From: Vreelandella sedimenti
GTDB taxonomy: Bacteria; Pseudomonadota; Gammaproteobacteria; Pseudomonadales; Halomonadaceae
Direction: 5' to 3'
DNA: 64,000 bases
NCBI RefSeq assembly: GCF_013416325.1
Contig: NZ_JACCGK010000003.1
Location: 155,657-219,656 of the forward strand
Shown piece after piece: positions 19,581 to 27,774 of the stretch. The position numbers were made by a program, and so were the translations under genes. Each line of letters opens with the position of its first letter. Positions within the stretch are counted from its first letter, which is position 1. The notes beneath the pieces are model-generated. The model saw only the letters and a list, made by a program, of their open reading frames with translations. It was not told where the DNA came from and searched no databases.

Positions 19581-22211
19581 ATGTCTGATCCGCAGCCGGT
19601 TTATTTAAGCGACTACCAGCCACCCGCCTACCGGGTAACTCATACCGAGCTGACGTTTGATCTTGACCCCGCCGCGACCCGTGTGAAAGCGCGACTGTTG
19701 ATTGAGCGACATCCAGAAGCTGACGCTAATGCACCGCTCGTCTTAAATGGCGAGCACCTAAAGCTTATCTCCCTGGCGATTGATGCAACGCCGCTGGATG
19801 CCGCTGCTTATGAACTAGATGATGAAGTCCTGCGCATTGCTCAGGTGCCCGAGCGTTTTGTCTTGGAGAGCGAGGTGGAGATCGCCCCGCGGGAGAATAC
19901 GGCGTTAGAAGGGCTGTACCAATCCAACGGTATGTACTGCACCCAGTGCGAAGCCGAAGGCTTTCGGCGGATTACCTTTTACCCTGACCGTCCGGACGTC
20001 ATGGCGACCTTTAAGGTCACCGTGATCGGCGATCAGCAGCAAGAGCCGATCTTGCTGGCTAACGGTAACCCGATTGAGCGTGGCGAGCTGGAGAGCGGTC
20101 GTCACTTTGTTACTTGGGAAGACCCGCACCCCAAGCCCTGTTACCTGTTTGCTTTGGTGGCAGGCAACCTGCATAGCGTAGAAGATCACTTCACCACCAT
20201 GAGCGGGAGGGATGTCACGCTGCAAATTTGGGTAGAAAAAGAGAACCTGGATAAGACCAAGCATGCCATGGCCTCGTTAAAGCGTGCCATGGAGTGGGAC
20301 GAGAAGGCGTATGGACGCGAATACGACCTGGATCTGTTTATGATCGTGGCCGTCAATGACTTCAATATGGGAGCGATGGAGAACAAAGGCCTCAATATCT
20401 TTAATTCCGCCGCAGTCTTGACCCACCCACAGACCGCCACCGATGCAGCGTTCCAAAACGTGGAAGGCATAGTTGCCCACGAATACTTCCACAACTGGTC
20501 GGGCAATCGCGTTACCTGCCGCGACTGGTTCCAGCTCTCGCTGAAAGAGGGCTTTACGGTCTTTCGTGACCAGTGCTTTTCGGCGGATACCAACTCTGCG
20601 CCGGTTAAGCGCATTCAGGATGTTTCCTTTTTCCGCACGGCCCAGTTTGCCGAAGATGCTGGCCCCACGGCTCATCCGATTCGTCCCGACCACTTTATCG
20701 AAATTACCAACTTCTATACCCTGACGATTTATGAGAAAGGGGCCGAAGTCGTACGCATGTTGCGTAATTTAGTGGGGGGGGAGAGCTTTCGTCGCGGTTC
20801 AGACCTTTACTTCGAGCGGTTCGACGGTCAAGCGGTGACCATTGAAGACTTTGTCGGCTGTATGGCTGAAGCCTCCGGTGAAGACTTCAGCCAGTTTATG
20901 CACTGGTATTCCCAGGCGGGAACGCCGGATATTGATGCCCACGGTGAGTATGATTATGTTCAGGGCGAGTACCACTTAACGCTGCGTCAGCGTACGCCTG
21001 CAACTCCCGGCCAGCCAGATAAGCTGCCGTTGCATATCCCGGTGCGTATGGGGCTGGTAGGTACCAAGTCGGGGCAGGATCTCACCCTGACGCTCAATGG
21101 CGAAAAGCTCGGCAAAGACGCGGTTATTCATCTACGTGACGATGAGCAGACGTTCATATTCACCGATGTTGCTGAAGCGCCGGTGCCCTCTTTACTACGC
21201 GAATTTTCTGCCCCGGTGAAGCTGCATTACCCCTATTCAAGGGAAGATCTCGCCTTCTTGCTGACCCACGACAGCGATGGTTTCAACCGCTGGGATGCGG
21301 GTCAGCGCCTGGCACTTTTGGCCTTGGATGACCTGATTGCTGCTCACCGGAATGGCGTCGAAAAGGTTATGGATAGCCGCGTGGTCGATGCCTTTAGAGC
21401 GCTGCTCGGTGGGCCAATGAGCGATAAGGCAGTATTGGCTGAGATGCTGACACTACCCTCTGAAGCGTATATCGCCGAGCAGCAACCCATTGTGGATGTT
21501 GATGCCATTCACGCGGCGCGTGAATTTGTCCGCCAGTCGTTGGCGGTTGCCCTGCGCGATGAGTTTTTGGCTATCTATGAGGCCAATGTGGCCGAAGAGC
21601 CATACGCGCCGACACCCGAGCAAATAGCTCAGCGTAGCCTGAAAAACGTGGCGCTCTCTTATCTCATGTCGATTGAAGATGAGCAGGGCTTGGCGCTGTG
21701 TGAAGCCCAATTTGCTGCCGACCACAATATGACCGATGTGCGTCAGGCGCTCACCCTGCTGGTGCACAGCGACCGCGACGACCTGGCCTCGCCAGCACTC
21801 AAAGCCTTCGGTGAGAAGTGGGCGCATGACCCGCTGGTGATGGATCAGTGGTTCACCGTCCAGGTATCTCGCCCTCAGCCAGATGTGCTTGAGCGGGTGA
21901 AGTACCTGATGCAGCATCCCGCCTTTTCACTCAAGAATCCCAATCGAGTCCGTGCGTTGGTCGGCGCCTTTGCTCAAAACCGGGTCAATTTTCACCGTTT
22001 GGATGGTCAAGGCTACCAACTGCTGGCTGATGTAGTCATCGAGCTCAACCGGCTTAACCCGGAAATTGCCGCGCGGCTAATCACCCCATTAACCCGCTGG
22101 CAGCGCTTTGATGAAACCCGCCAAGCACTAATGCGGTCTGAGCTTGAACGGATTAAGCAACAGCCGCTATCTTCAAATGTATACGAGGTGGTCGAGAAAG
22201 CACTGGCATAA
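19581..22211 (+). CDS. pepN: aminopeptidase N
   Basis: M1-family zinc aminopeptidase that removes N-terminal residues from peptides in the cytoplasm. The substrate-binding motif GAMEN and the zinc motif HEYFHNWSGNRVT with a downstream Glu (LKEGFTVFRD) are intact. The catalytic Tyr region (FYTLTIYEKGAEVVRML) follows, and the C-terminal half is the helical DUF3458 part of PepN. Length 876 compares with 870 in E. coli. An AGGAG-type site lies before ATG 19581. It shows no signal peptide. Confidence 0.96.
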   Translation: MSDPQPVYLSDYQPPAYRVTHTELTFDLDPAATRVKARLLIERHPEADANAPLVLNGEHLKLISLAIDATPLDAAAYELDDEVLRIAQVPERFVLESEVEIAPRENTALEGLYQSNGMYCTQCEAEGFRRITFYPDRPDVMATFKVTVIGDQQQEPILLANGNPIERGELESGRHFVTWEDPHPKPCYLFALVAGNLHSVEDHFTTMSGRDVTLQIWVEKENLDKTKHAMASLKRAMEWDEKAYGREYDLDLFMIVAVNDFNMGAMENKGLNIFNSAAVLTHPQTATDAAFQNVEGIVAHEYFHNWSGNRVTCRDWFQLSLKEGFTVFRDQCFSADTNSAPVKRIQDVSFFRTAQFAEDAGPTAHPIRPDHFIEITNFYTLTIYEKGAEVVRMLRNLVGGESFRRGSDLYFERFDGQAVTIEDFVGCMAEASGEDFSQFMHWYSQAGTPDIDAHGEYDYVQGEYHLTLRQRTPATPGQPDKLPLHIPVRMGLVGTKSGQDLTLTLNGEKLGKDAVIHLRDDEQTFIFTDVAEAPVPSLLREFSAPVKLHYPYSREDLAFLLTHDSDGFNRWDAGQRLALLALDDLIAAHRNGVEKVMDSRVVDAFRALLGGPMSDKAVLAEMLTLPSEAYIAEQQPIVDVDAIHAAREFVRQSLAVALRDEFLAIYEANVAEEPYAPTPEQIAQRSLKNVALSYLMSIEDEQGLALCEAQFAADHNMTDVRQALTLLVHSDRDDLASPALKAFGEKWAHDPLVMDQWFTVQVSRPQPDVLERVKYLMQHPAFSLKNPNRVRALVGAFAQNRVNFHRLDGQGYQLLADVVIELNRLNPEIAARLITPLTRWQRFDETRQALMRSELERIKQQPLSSNVYEVVEKALA

Positions 22212-22266
22212 GCTTTTGGCGCAGTAGTGAACAACCGCAGTTAAACCATGGAAAGGAATAACAATA

Positions 22267-23226
22267 GTGACAGACTCACAGCAACACTATTTACTGATTA
22301 TCAATGGTAAATCCGCCGGTAATCCGGCATTGCGTGAAGCAGTCAATGAACAACGTCAGGCAGGGATGCTGATTACGGTTCGCGCTACCTGGGAAGGTGG
22401 CGACGCTGCGGATATTGCAGAGCAGTCTGATGCCATGGGCATAACCCACGTGATTGCTTGTGGCGGCGATGGCACTGTCAGCGAAGTCATGAACGGGCTG
22501 ATGCGCTTGCCTCATGATCGGCGTCCTGTATTAGGCATTGTGCCATTAGGTAGTGCCAATGATTTTGCAACCTCCGTTGGTTTACCGCTGGAGCCAGGCG
22601 CCGCTTTGTCCACTGCACGGGAGTTAAACGCCTATCCCATTGATGTTGTGCGCGTGACCGCAGGCGCAGGTGGCGAATCGTCCACCAGCTACTATATCAA
22701 CATGACCACCGGTGGGTTTGGCGCTGAAGTTACCTCGTCGACACCGAAAACGCTTAAGCGGCTGCTCGGGGGTGGGGCTTACTCAGTGATGGGCGCGCTG
22801 AAGGCTTGGCGTCACCGCAGCTATCGCGGCACACTCCATTGGGATGAAAAAGAGGAGAGTGCGTCTTTGTTGCTACTGGCGCTAGGTAATGGCCGCCAGT
22901 CGGGTGGTGGGCAGGTGCTGGGGCCGCGTGCCAAGCTGGATGATGGCCGACTGGACGTGCTGCTGGTCAAAGACTTTCGGTCGGTAACGGAACTGACCAA
23001 GCTCATTAGCGAGCTGCAGAGTTTCCCCTATGACGGTCGATTCGTGCGCTACTTCACCACGACCCAACTGACCGTGACCACCCAGGCAAATGGTTCGCCC
23101 TGGCCACTCACGTTAGACGGCGAGGCGCGTTACTATGACCAGTTCTGCGCGGAAGTAGTGCCCCTCGCTCTGCGTGTGTTACTGCCTGAGGAGTGCCCAT
23201 TGCTCTCCTCGACCAGCCGGCCTTAG
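22267..23226 (+). CDS. yegS: lipid kinase YegS-like
   Basis: Diacylglycerol-kinase-fold lipid kinase; E. coli YegS phosphorylates phosphatidylglycerol in vitro, and its physiological role is unclear. The catalytic signature GGDGTVSEVMNGL is followed by GIVPLGSANDFATSVG, INMTTGGFGAEVTSSTPK and LGNGRQSGGGQVL, all close to YegS. The C-terminal LTLDGE segment carries a further conserved site. The start is GTG 22267 with GGAA upstream; length 319 against 299 in E. coli. It is spaced 55 bp after pepN and 43 bp before the lipoprotein gene. Confidence 0.9.
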   Translation: MTDSQQHYLLIINGKSAGNPALREAVNEQRQAGMLITVRATWEGGDAADIAEQSDAMGITHVIACGGDGTVSEVMNGLMRLPHDRRPVLGIVPLGSANDFATSVGLPLEPGAALSTARELNAYPIDVVRVTAGAGGESSTSYYINMTTGGFGAEVTSSTPKTLKRLLGGGAYSVMGALKAWRHRSYRGTLHWDEKEESASLLLLALGNGRQSGGGQVLGPRAKLDDGRLDVLLVKDFRSVTELTKLISELQSFPYDGRFVRYFTTTQLTVTTQANGSPWPLTLDGEARYYDQFCAEVVPLALRVLLPEECPLLSSTSRP

Positions 23227-23269
23227 TTTTTTGGCTCAGATTGTTAACGTTATGAAGGAGACAAATTAA

Positions 23270-24130
23270 ATGGCAAATCGCGTGTGGATACCCGCGCTCG
23301 CCGCCGTGGCACTTCTGCTGAGTGCCTGCGGTGACTCCCAGGAAGATCCCACCGTGACACCCGATGATAATGCTGCGGTGACGGATGAAGAAACGGCTCG
23401 CGATGAGGGGGCGGGCGAAGAATCGTCGGCCACGGCTGAAGACGCGACTGAGATGTCCAGTCCCGAAGAAGTAGAGGATGATATTGAGGAGCGCCAAGCC
23501 GCTGAGGAGCTTGAACGAGCGGAAGCGCTGCGCGAGGATAGCGACACTCAGGCTAGTGACCCCCAGTCCAGCGGTACTCAGTCCAGTGGCAGTGCGACGG
23601 CTGGCGGTGAAGAGGTTGAGGCTGGAGAAGACACCCTGGCGGCGGATCCTGAAGAGGTGCTCAATGAAGAGAGCGCTATGCCGGGTGAAGCTACACGTTC
23701 CGATGTAGATGACATCATTGCCGAAACTGAACGCCGTTTTGAAGAGGCCGAGCAGCGTTTGGAGGAGCAGTTTCAAGAGGTAGAGCAGCAGGCGCCGACC
23801 TTGGAGCCGATGGAGAACGAGGATGTGCCGCCTAGCTGGGACACCGAAAGCAGTCTGCCCGAGCGCACACCCTTGCAAGATGATAGCGATGTAACCGATG
23901 TTGACGCCTTGATTGAAGACACCGAGCGTCGCTTTGAAGAAGCGCAGCAACGGCTTGAGGAGCAATTCCAAGAGCTGGAGAATCGTGAGGCGGAGAGTGG
24001 TGCTGTGGTCGAGCCGTCAGGCGAGCTTGATAGCAATGACTTTGACAGCAATGACTCCGATAGCGCTGAAGATAGCCAGGAAACCGGTGCTAATGGGGAG
24101 TCGCGGAGTGAGGAAGGATCGCTTGAGTGA
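23270..24130 (+). CDS. uncharacterised acidic lipoprotein with duplicated coiled-coil segment
   Basis: I do not recognise this family. A signal peptide ends in the lipobox LSAC with Cys20; Gly rather than Asp at +2 suggests outer-membrane sorting. The mature 267 residues are dominated by Glu, Asp, Ser, Thr and Gln and should be mostly disordered. Two similar 30-residue segments start at residues 145 (DVDDIIAETERRFEEAEQRL...) and 210 (DVDALIEDTERRFEEAQQRL...). They are 22 of 30 identical, 65 residues apart, and predicted amphipathic helices. The two are encoded by clearly different codons, so the duplication is not recent or the copies are held by selection. ATG 23270 follows AAGGAGA. A strong terminator follows, so the gene ends the yajQ/pepN/yegS run. 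The acidity suits a halophile periplasm. Confidence 0.8.
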   Translation: MANRVWIPALAAVALLLSACGDSQEDPTVTPDDNAAVTDEETARDEGAGEESSATAEDATEMSSPEEVEDDIEERQAAEELERAEALREDSDTQASDPQSSGTQSSGSATAGGEEVEAGEDTLAADPEEVLNEESAMPGEATRSDVDDIIAETERRFEEAEQRLEEQFQEVEQQAPTLEPMENEDVPPSWDTESSLPERTPLQDDSDVTDVDALIEDTERRFEEAQQRLEEQFQELENREAESGAVVEPSGELDSNDFDSNDSDSAEDSQETGANGESRSEEGSLE

Positions 24131-24148
24131 TTGTCGTTAGGCAATAAA

Positions 24149-24173
24149 AAAGGCCCGCGTTTGCGGGCCTTTG
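24149..24173. terminator. terminator between lipoprotein gene and csp
   Basis: AGGCCCGC (24151-24158) pairs with GCGGGCCT (24163-24170) around a GTTT loop, with an A-run before and TTTGT after. It can act on both strands between these converging genes. Confidence 0.85.
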
Positions 24174-24188
24174 TCCATCCGTTAGCAA

Positions 24189-24392
24189 TTAAGCTGGGCG
24201 GATGTTGGAAGCCTGAAGGCCTTTTTTACCCTGAGTCACTTCAAAGCTGACTTTTTGACCGTCTTGCAGGGTCTTGAAGCCTTCAGCTTGAATTTCGGAG
24301 AAGTGGGCGAACAGATCGTCTCCGCCGTCATCAGGAGAGATGAAGCCGAAGCCTTTAGTGTCGTTGAACCACTTAACAGTGCCAGTTGCCAT
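24189..24392 (-). CDS. cspA: cold-shock domain protein, CspA family
   Basis: Small single-stranded nucleic-acid binding protein of 67 residues that melts RNA structure. RNP1 (KGFGFI, 13-18) and RNP2 (LFAHF, 27-31) with the surrounding aromatic residues are intact. AAGGAAAT precedes the ATG. Which family member it is, and whether it is cold-induced, cannot be told from sequence. The leader between 24393 and 24525 is about 130 bp and shared with the divergent LysE-type gene; I see no recognisable cold box. Confidence 0.95.
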   Translation of the reverse strand: MATGTVKWFNDTKGFGFISPDDGGDDLFAHFSEIQAEGFKTLQDGQKVSFEVTQGKKGLQASNIRPA

Positions 24393-24525
24393 TTTCTATT
24401 TCCTTAACGTGCTTAGTAATCACGGGCAACTCTATTGTCCACCCGCTACAATTACTCTAGATGTAAACACGGCTGTCGTCCAGCGACATTCCTAAGATTT
24501 TTTATTTGGTTGCGAGCAAGCACAA

Positions 24526-25182
24526 ATGATGCAGTTAGGTTTTATTGATGCGCAGTTTATTTCCTTTTTGGTAGCGATCACGTTGCTGACGATAAGCCCC
24601 GGTGTCGATACGCTGCTAGTGATACGTAACACGGCACGCGGAGGCATCCGTGATGGTATTACCACGAGTTTGGCTATCTGCTGCGGTCTGTTTGTACATG
24701 CCACGATTTCTGCATTGGGTATTTCGCTTATCCTGCTGCAATCGGCCTGGGCGTTTCATATGCTGAAACTGGTGGGGGCGGGCTATCTAATATGGCTAGG
24801 CATTACCAGCTTATTAGCGGCGCGGAAAGGCCAGCCACTGCCGGTTAATGGAATGTTAGAAGGCGTGCCTGCCGTTTCTCGCTGGCAGCCGGTCAAAGAG
24901 GGGTTTTTGTCCAATGTGTTGAATCCCAAAACCGTGGTGTTCTACATGGCCTTTTTGCCCCAGTTCATTGCTCCTGGGGACCCTGCGCTACTGAAGTCGC
25001 TATGGCTGGCGGGGGTGCACTTTATCATCGCCAATATTTGGCAAATCAGCGTGGTCATGATGGTGGGAAGCGCCGGCAAATGGTTGGCTAACGCACGCTT
25101 TGCACAAGTACTTAATGCCGCTACGGGCAGTGTATTGGTGGTGTTTGGTATTCGGCTGGCATTAACACAACGCCCGGCATAA
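24526..25182 (+). CDS. LysE/RhtB family amino-acid exporter
   Basis: Inner-membrane translocator of 218 residues with about six hydrophobic segments. The N-terminal ISPGVDTLLVIRNTARGGIRDGI signature and the later LNPKTVVFYMAFLPQFI motif place it in the LysE/RhtB family. Substrates of this family include lysine, threonine, homoserine and other small compounds, and the sequence does not tell which. The start is ATG 24526 or 24529, with a weak ribosome-binding site. It stands alone, divergent from csp and convergent with slt; a CGCCCGG/CCGGGCG hairpin spans its stop (25171-25193). Confidence 0.88.
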   Translation: MMQLGFIDAQFISFLVAITLLTISPGVDTLLVIRNTARGGIRDGITTSLAICCGLFVHATISALGISLILLQSAWAFHMLKLVGAGYLIWLGITSLLAARKGQPLPVNGMLEGVPAVSRWQPVKEGFLSNVLNPKTVVFYMAFLPQFIAPGDPALLKSLWLAGVHFIIANIWQISVVMMVGSAGKWLANARFAQVLNAATGSVLVVFGIRLALTQRPA

Positions 25183-25220
25183 TAAACCGGGCGCTGGTAA
25201 TGTGGTAGGTAGAGAAGGGC

Positions 25221-27170
25221 TTAGCGGCGGGCGAGAAGGGCTCGGTCGTAGCGTACCTGCTGCTCGTTATCGCTAAGCAGTGAAACGCCTTCGCTGCTGC
25301 CACCGTTAGCGAGGCTTTCAAAAATCACCCGATAGCTAAGCACCGCCTGCACGTAGTCGCGGGTTTCGCGGAACGGGATGCTCTCTACAAAGAGGTCAAA
25401 GGCCTCTACGCCATCGCCCAGCCACTGATCGACTCGGCTTGGGCCCGCATTATAAGCCGCTGCGGCGGCCAGTCGATTGCCCTGGTAGCGTTGCAGCTTG
25501 TCGCGCAGGTAGGTACTGCCCAGACGAATATTAAGCTCTGGGTCGAGAACGCCGTAGGGGCCAGGATCGCTAATACCCAATTCGCGGCTGACTTGGCTGG
25601 CGGTACCGGGCATTAGCTGCATTAACCCACGCGCCCCTGCCGGTGAAAGGGCGTTAGGGTTGTAAGCGCTTTCACGCCGGGTAATGGCCATCAATAGGTA
25701 TGGATCCACACCGGTGAGACGGCCCCAATGTTGAAAGCTGTCGTGGTAGGCCTGGGGGAAGCGCCAATCCAAAGCGTCCCACATTTCAGCGGCAATGGTG
25801 GTTTGCACCAGGCGTGCATGCCACTGCTGCTGAGCGGCATAGTCGGCTAGCGCCCGTGCTTGTTGCGGCGAACCGCTCTGCACCGCGTGCAGCCACTCAC
25901 TGTTGGCGAGACCATCCTCACCAATGCGTAGCAAGGCCTCGGTGCGCTGAACGGCCGGTAGTTGGGCAATACGTTGACGCGACGCTTCGTCAAAATGATT
26001 GCGTTCAAGATTCAATTGATAGGGTTGGCCGAGCTTTTCTGCTGCTGCAAAGCCGTAGAAACTGCGATCCTGCGCAGCCTGTTGGTAGCGTGCTTCGGCG
26101 GCCCCCTGATTGCCAAGCTGCTCATTGGCGCGGCCTAGCCAATACTGCCAACGGCTATTCTCCTGCTGGATAGCGGGCATTTCGGCAATCCAGTAGAGCA
26201 CTCCGTTCCAGTCCCGGCTAGCCAACGCATGGCGGACACGCAGCTCTAATACGCGCTCGCTCTCCAGGCTTGGTAACACGCTGTCAACCCAGCTTAGCGT
26301 GCCCGGTACATTGCGCACCAGGGCGTAAAAAGCCAGTTCTTCTTCAATAGCTTGACGGTCACTGTGCAGTAGGTTTAAACGCGACGAGAGCGTCTGCCAA
26401 GCGGCAAAGGCTGCAGACGTATCTTCACGGGTGTAGCGCTGCATGGCGGCCCGGTAGAAGCTTGCCGTGGCGGCACACTCGGGGCCTAGGCAGGTGGGCG
26501 CCTGGGTGATGGCGCTGCTGCGCGCAGCGACACTATCCACTGTCTCTAGAGCGGTTTGCCACTGGCCGCTTAATAGCCCACCAAGATAGCTAGATAGGCG
26601 CGTTTCTCCCGCCAGCCAGGCGAGCATTTTACGCTCCCAAATGGCTGTGGCATCAATAGTGCCATTGGCCCGCAGGCGTTCAAATAGCGGGTCGCAAGCA
26701 TTGGGCTGCGAGCTGCCTACGCGCCATAAGGCCAACCCCACTTCGCTCGCCTGCTGAGGCTGTTCATCCAGCAACGCCGTGTAGTAGTAGCACTGGCGAG
26801 CCGTGCCCGCAGGCTCGCCATCGGCCACTGTGAGCAGGTCGTTATAGCGGCCCGCGTGGCCATACTGTGCAATCGCTTGGCCACGCAGCCACCCTGCTAG
26901 AGGAGAGTCTGCGTGCTGGTCGATAAATTGATGCACCCGGTTAGGAGAAACGTTAGGCAATTGTCCTCTTAAGCGGTGGTACTCCACATAGCCACGCAGC
27001 GGGTGGTCTTCAATTGAGCGCTCATCGACCCGTGCCCACTGCTGCTCGCGGGCAGCGGCGAGGGCATCGCGTAACTCACTATCGGATGCGGCCCACGAAA
27101 GTGCAGGTAATCCCGCCAGAAGTGCTGTACACAGCACGCGGGCGGTATGGCGAAATGGCGAAACCAACAT
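25221..27170 (-). CDS. slt: soluble lytic murein transglycosylase
   Basis: Periplasmic enzyme that cleaves the MurNAc-GlcNAc bond, forming 1,6-anhydro-muropeptides. After a signal peptide (hydrophobic run ending LSWAAS) comes a long alpha-helical U-domain (about 30-460) and a C-terminal SLT domain. Catalytic Glu500 lies in RRESAYNP, followed by GARGLMQLMPGTA, LGSTYL and AAAYNAGPSRV. The 649 residues match the Slt70 architecture (E. coli 645). It is a single gene on the minus strand, divergent from the DUF1232 gene; the 137-bp gap holds nothing I can identify beyond likely promoters. Confidence 0.95.
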   Translation of the reverse strand: MLVSPFRHTARVLCTALLAGLPALSWAASDSELRDALAAAREQQWARVDERSIEDHPLRGYVEYHRLRGQLPNVSPNRVHQFIDQHADSPLAGWLRGQAIAQYGHAGRYNDLLTVADGEPAGTARQCYYYTALLDEQPQQASEVGLALWRVGSSQPNACDPLFERLRANGTIDATAIWERKMLAWLAGETRLSSYLGGLLSGQWQTALETVDSVAARSSAITQAPTCLGPECAATASFYRAAMQRYTREDTSAAFAAWQTLSSRLNLLHSDRQAIEEELAFYALVRNVPGTLSWVDSVLPSLESERVLELRVRHALASRDWNGVLYWIAEMPAIQQENSRWQYWLGRANEQLGNQGAAEARYQQAAQDRSFYGFAAAEKLGQPYQLNLERNHFDEASRQRIAQLPAVQRTEALLRIGEDGLANSEWLHAVQSGSPQQARALADYAAQQQWHARLVQTTIAAEMWDALDWRFPQAYHDSFQHWGRLTGVDPYLLMAITRRESAYNPNALSPAGARGLMQLMPGTASQVSRELGISDPGPYGVLDPELNIRLGSTYLRDKLQRYQGNRLAAAAAYNAGPSRVDQWLGDGVEAFDLFVESIPFRETRDYVQAVLSYRVIFESLANGGSSEGVSLLSDNEQQVRYDRALLARR

Positions 27171-27307
27171 GGTGCTCTCTCTCTATAAATCGATGTCACT
27201 TAGTCTGGGTTCAAGTCAGCCCAGGTAGATTGCGGTGTGCCCGCTATACTGAACGAATAGTAGCAAGCATGTTCTGACGGCCCAGATACTCAAAGGATTT
27301 AATTTCA

Positions 27308-27640
27308 ATGGCTCCATTATCCACTTGGTGGTTACTGCGTCGACTCAAATCCCGCGTTTGGGTGACAAAACGTATTGTGCGCGCATTAAAGCTGTTTATC
27401 CCTATGACTCGCGATGTTATCCGCGGCAATTTTCAGCCTATTCCCTGGTCGGCATTCGGCATGATGGCATTAGCGCTGGGCTATTTGGTACTGCCGTTCG
27501 ATCTTATACCCGACTTTCTGATGCTAATCGGTGTGGTGGATGACGTGCTGATTGTCGGCTGGCTGCTCAATCGTATCGATCAGCGCCTGGAAGGCTATCG
27601 GGCCTGGAAATATACCGATCCCGATATAATGCCTTCTTAA
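27308..27640 (+). CDS. YkvA family (DUF1232) small membrane protein
   Basis: 110-residue protein with the DUF1232 signature LGYLVLPFDLIPDFLMLIGVVDDVLIVGWLLNRI, preceded by a basic N-terminus; one or two membrane-spanning segments are likely. The function of the family is unknown. The AAAGGATTT site lies 10-15 nt before ATG 27308. It precedes htpG, but a sigma-32 promoter lies between them, so htpG is independent at least under heat stress. Confidence 0.85.
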   Translation: MAPLSTWWLLRRLKSRVWVTKRIVRALKLFIPMTRDVIRGNFQPIPWSAFGMMALALGYLVLPFDLIPDFLMLIGVVDDVLIVGWLLNRIDQRLEGYRAWKYTDPDIMPS

Positions 27641-27666
27641 CCCCAGCGCCTTCTTAATCAAGGCTG

Positions 27667-27694
27667 CTTGAAAAATCGCTGCCTATCCCCATAT
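27667..27694 (+). promoter_or_regulatory. sigma-32 heat-shock promoter for htpG
   Basis: CTTGAAA at 27667-27673 and CCCCATAT at 27687-27694 are separated by 13 nt, matching the sigma-32 consensus CTTGAAA-N11-16-CCCCATNT essentially perfectly. It lies 80 bp before the htpG start. Confidence 0.9.
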
Positions 27695-27774
27695 CTACTC
27701 CACGAAACCATTTTATTCCGCTGCATGTACACGCAGAGGGATGCGACTCAACGTGATTGATAAGGGCTAAGCGC

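Noticed and set aside
21453..21917. A 154-codon minus-strand frame inside pepN
   Set aside because: It is a shadow of the intact pepN frame, without recognisable features.
23108..23971. A 287-codon open frame on the minus strand, antisense to yegS and the acidic lipoprotein gene
   Set aside because: It is the complement of Glu/Asp-rich codons, which yields a Leu/Phe-rich chain without domain pattern or ribosome-binding site.
27201..27235. A T-arm-like GGTTCAAGTC sequence between slt and the DUF1232 gene
   Set aside because: Only a CTGGG/CCCAG hairpin surrounds it; no acceptor, D or anticodon arm can be drawn, so it is not a tRNA.
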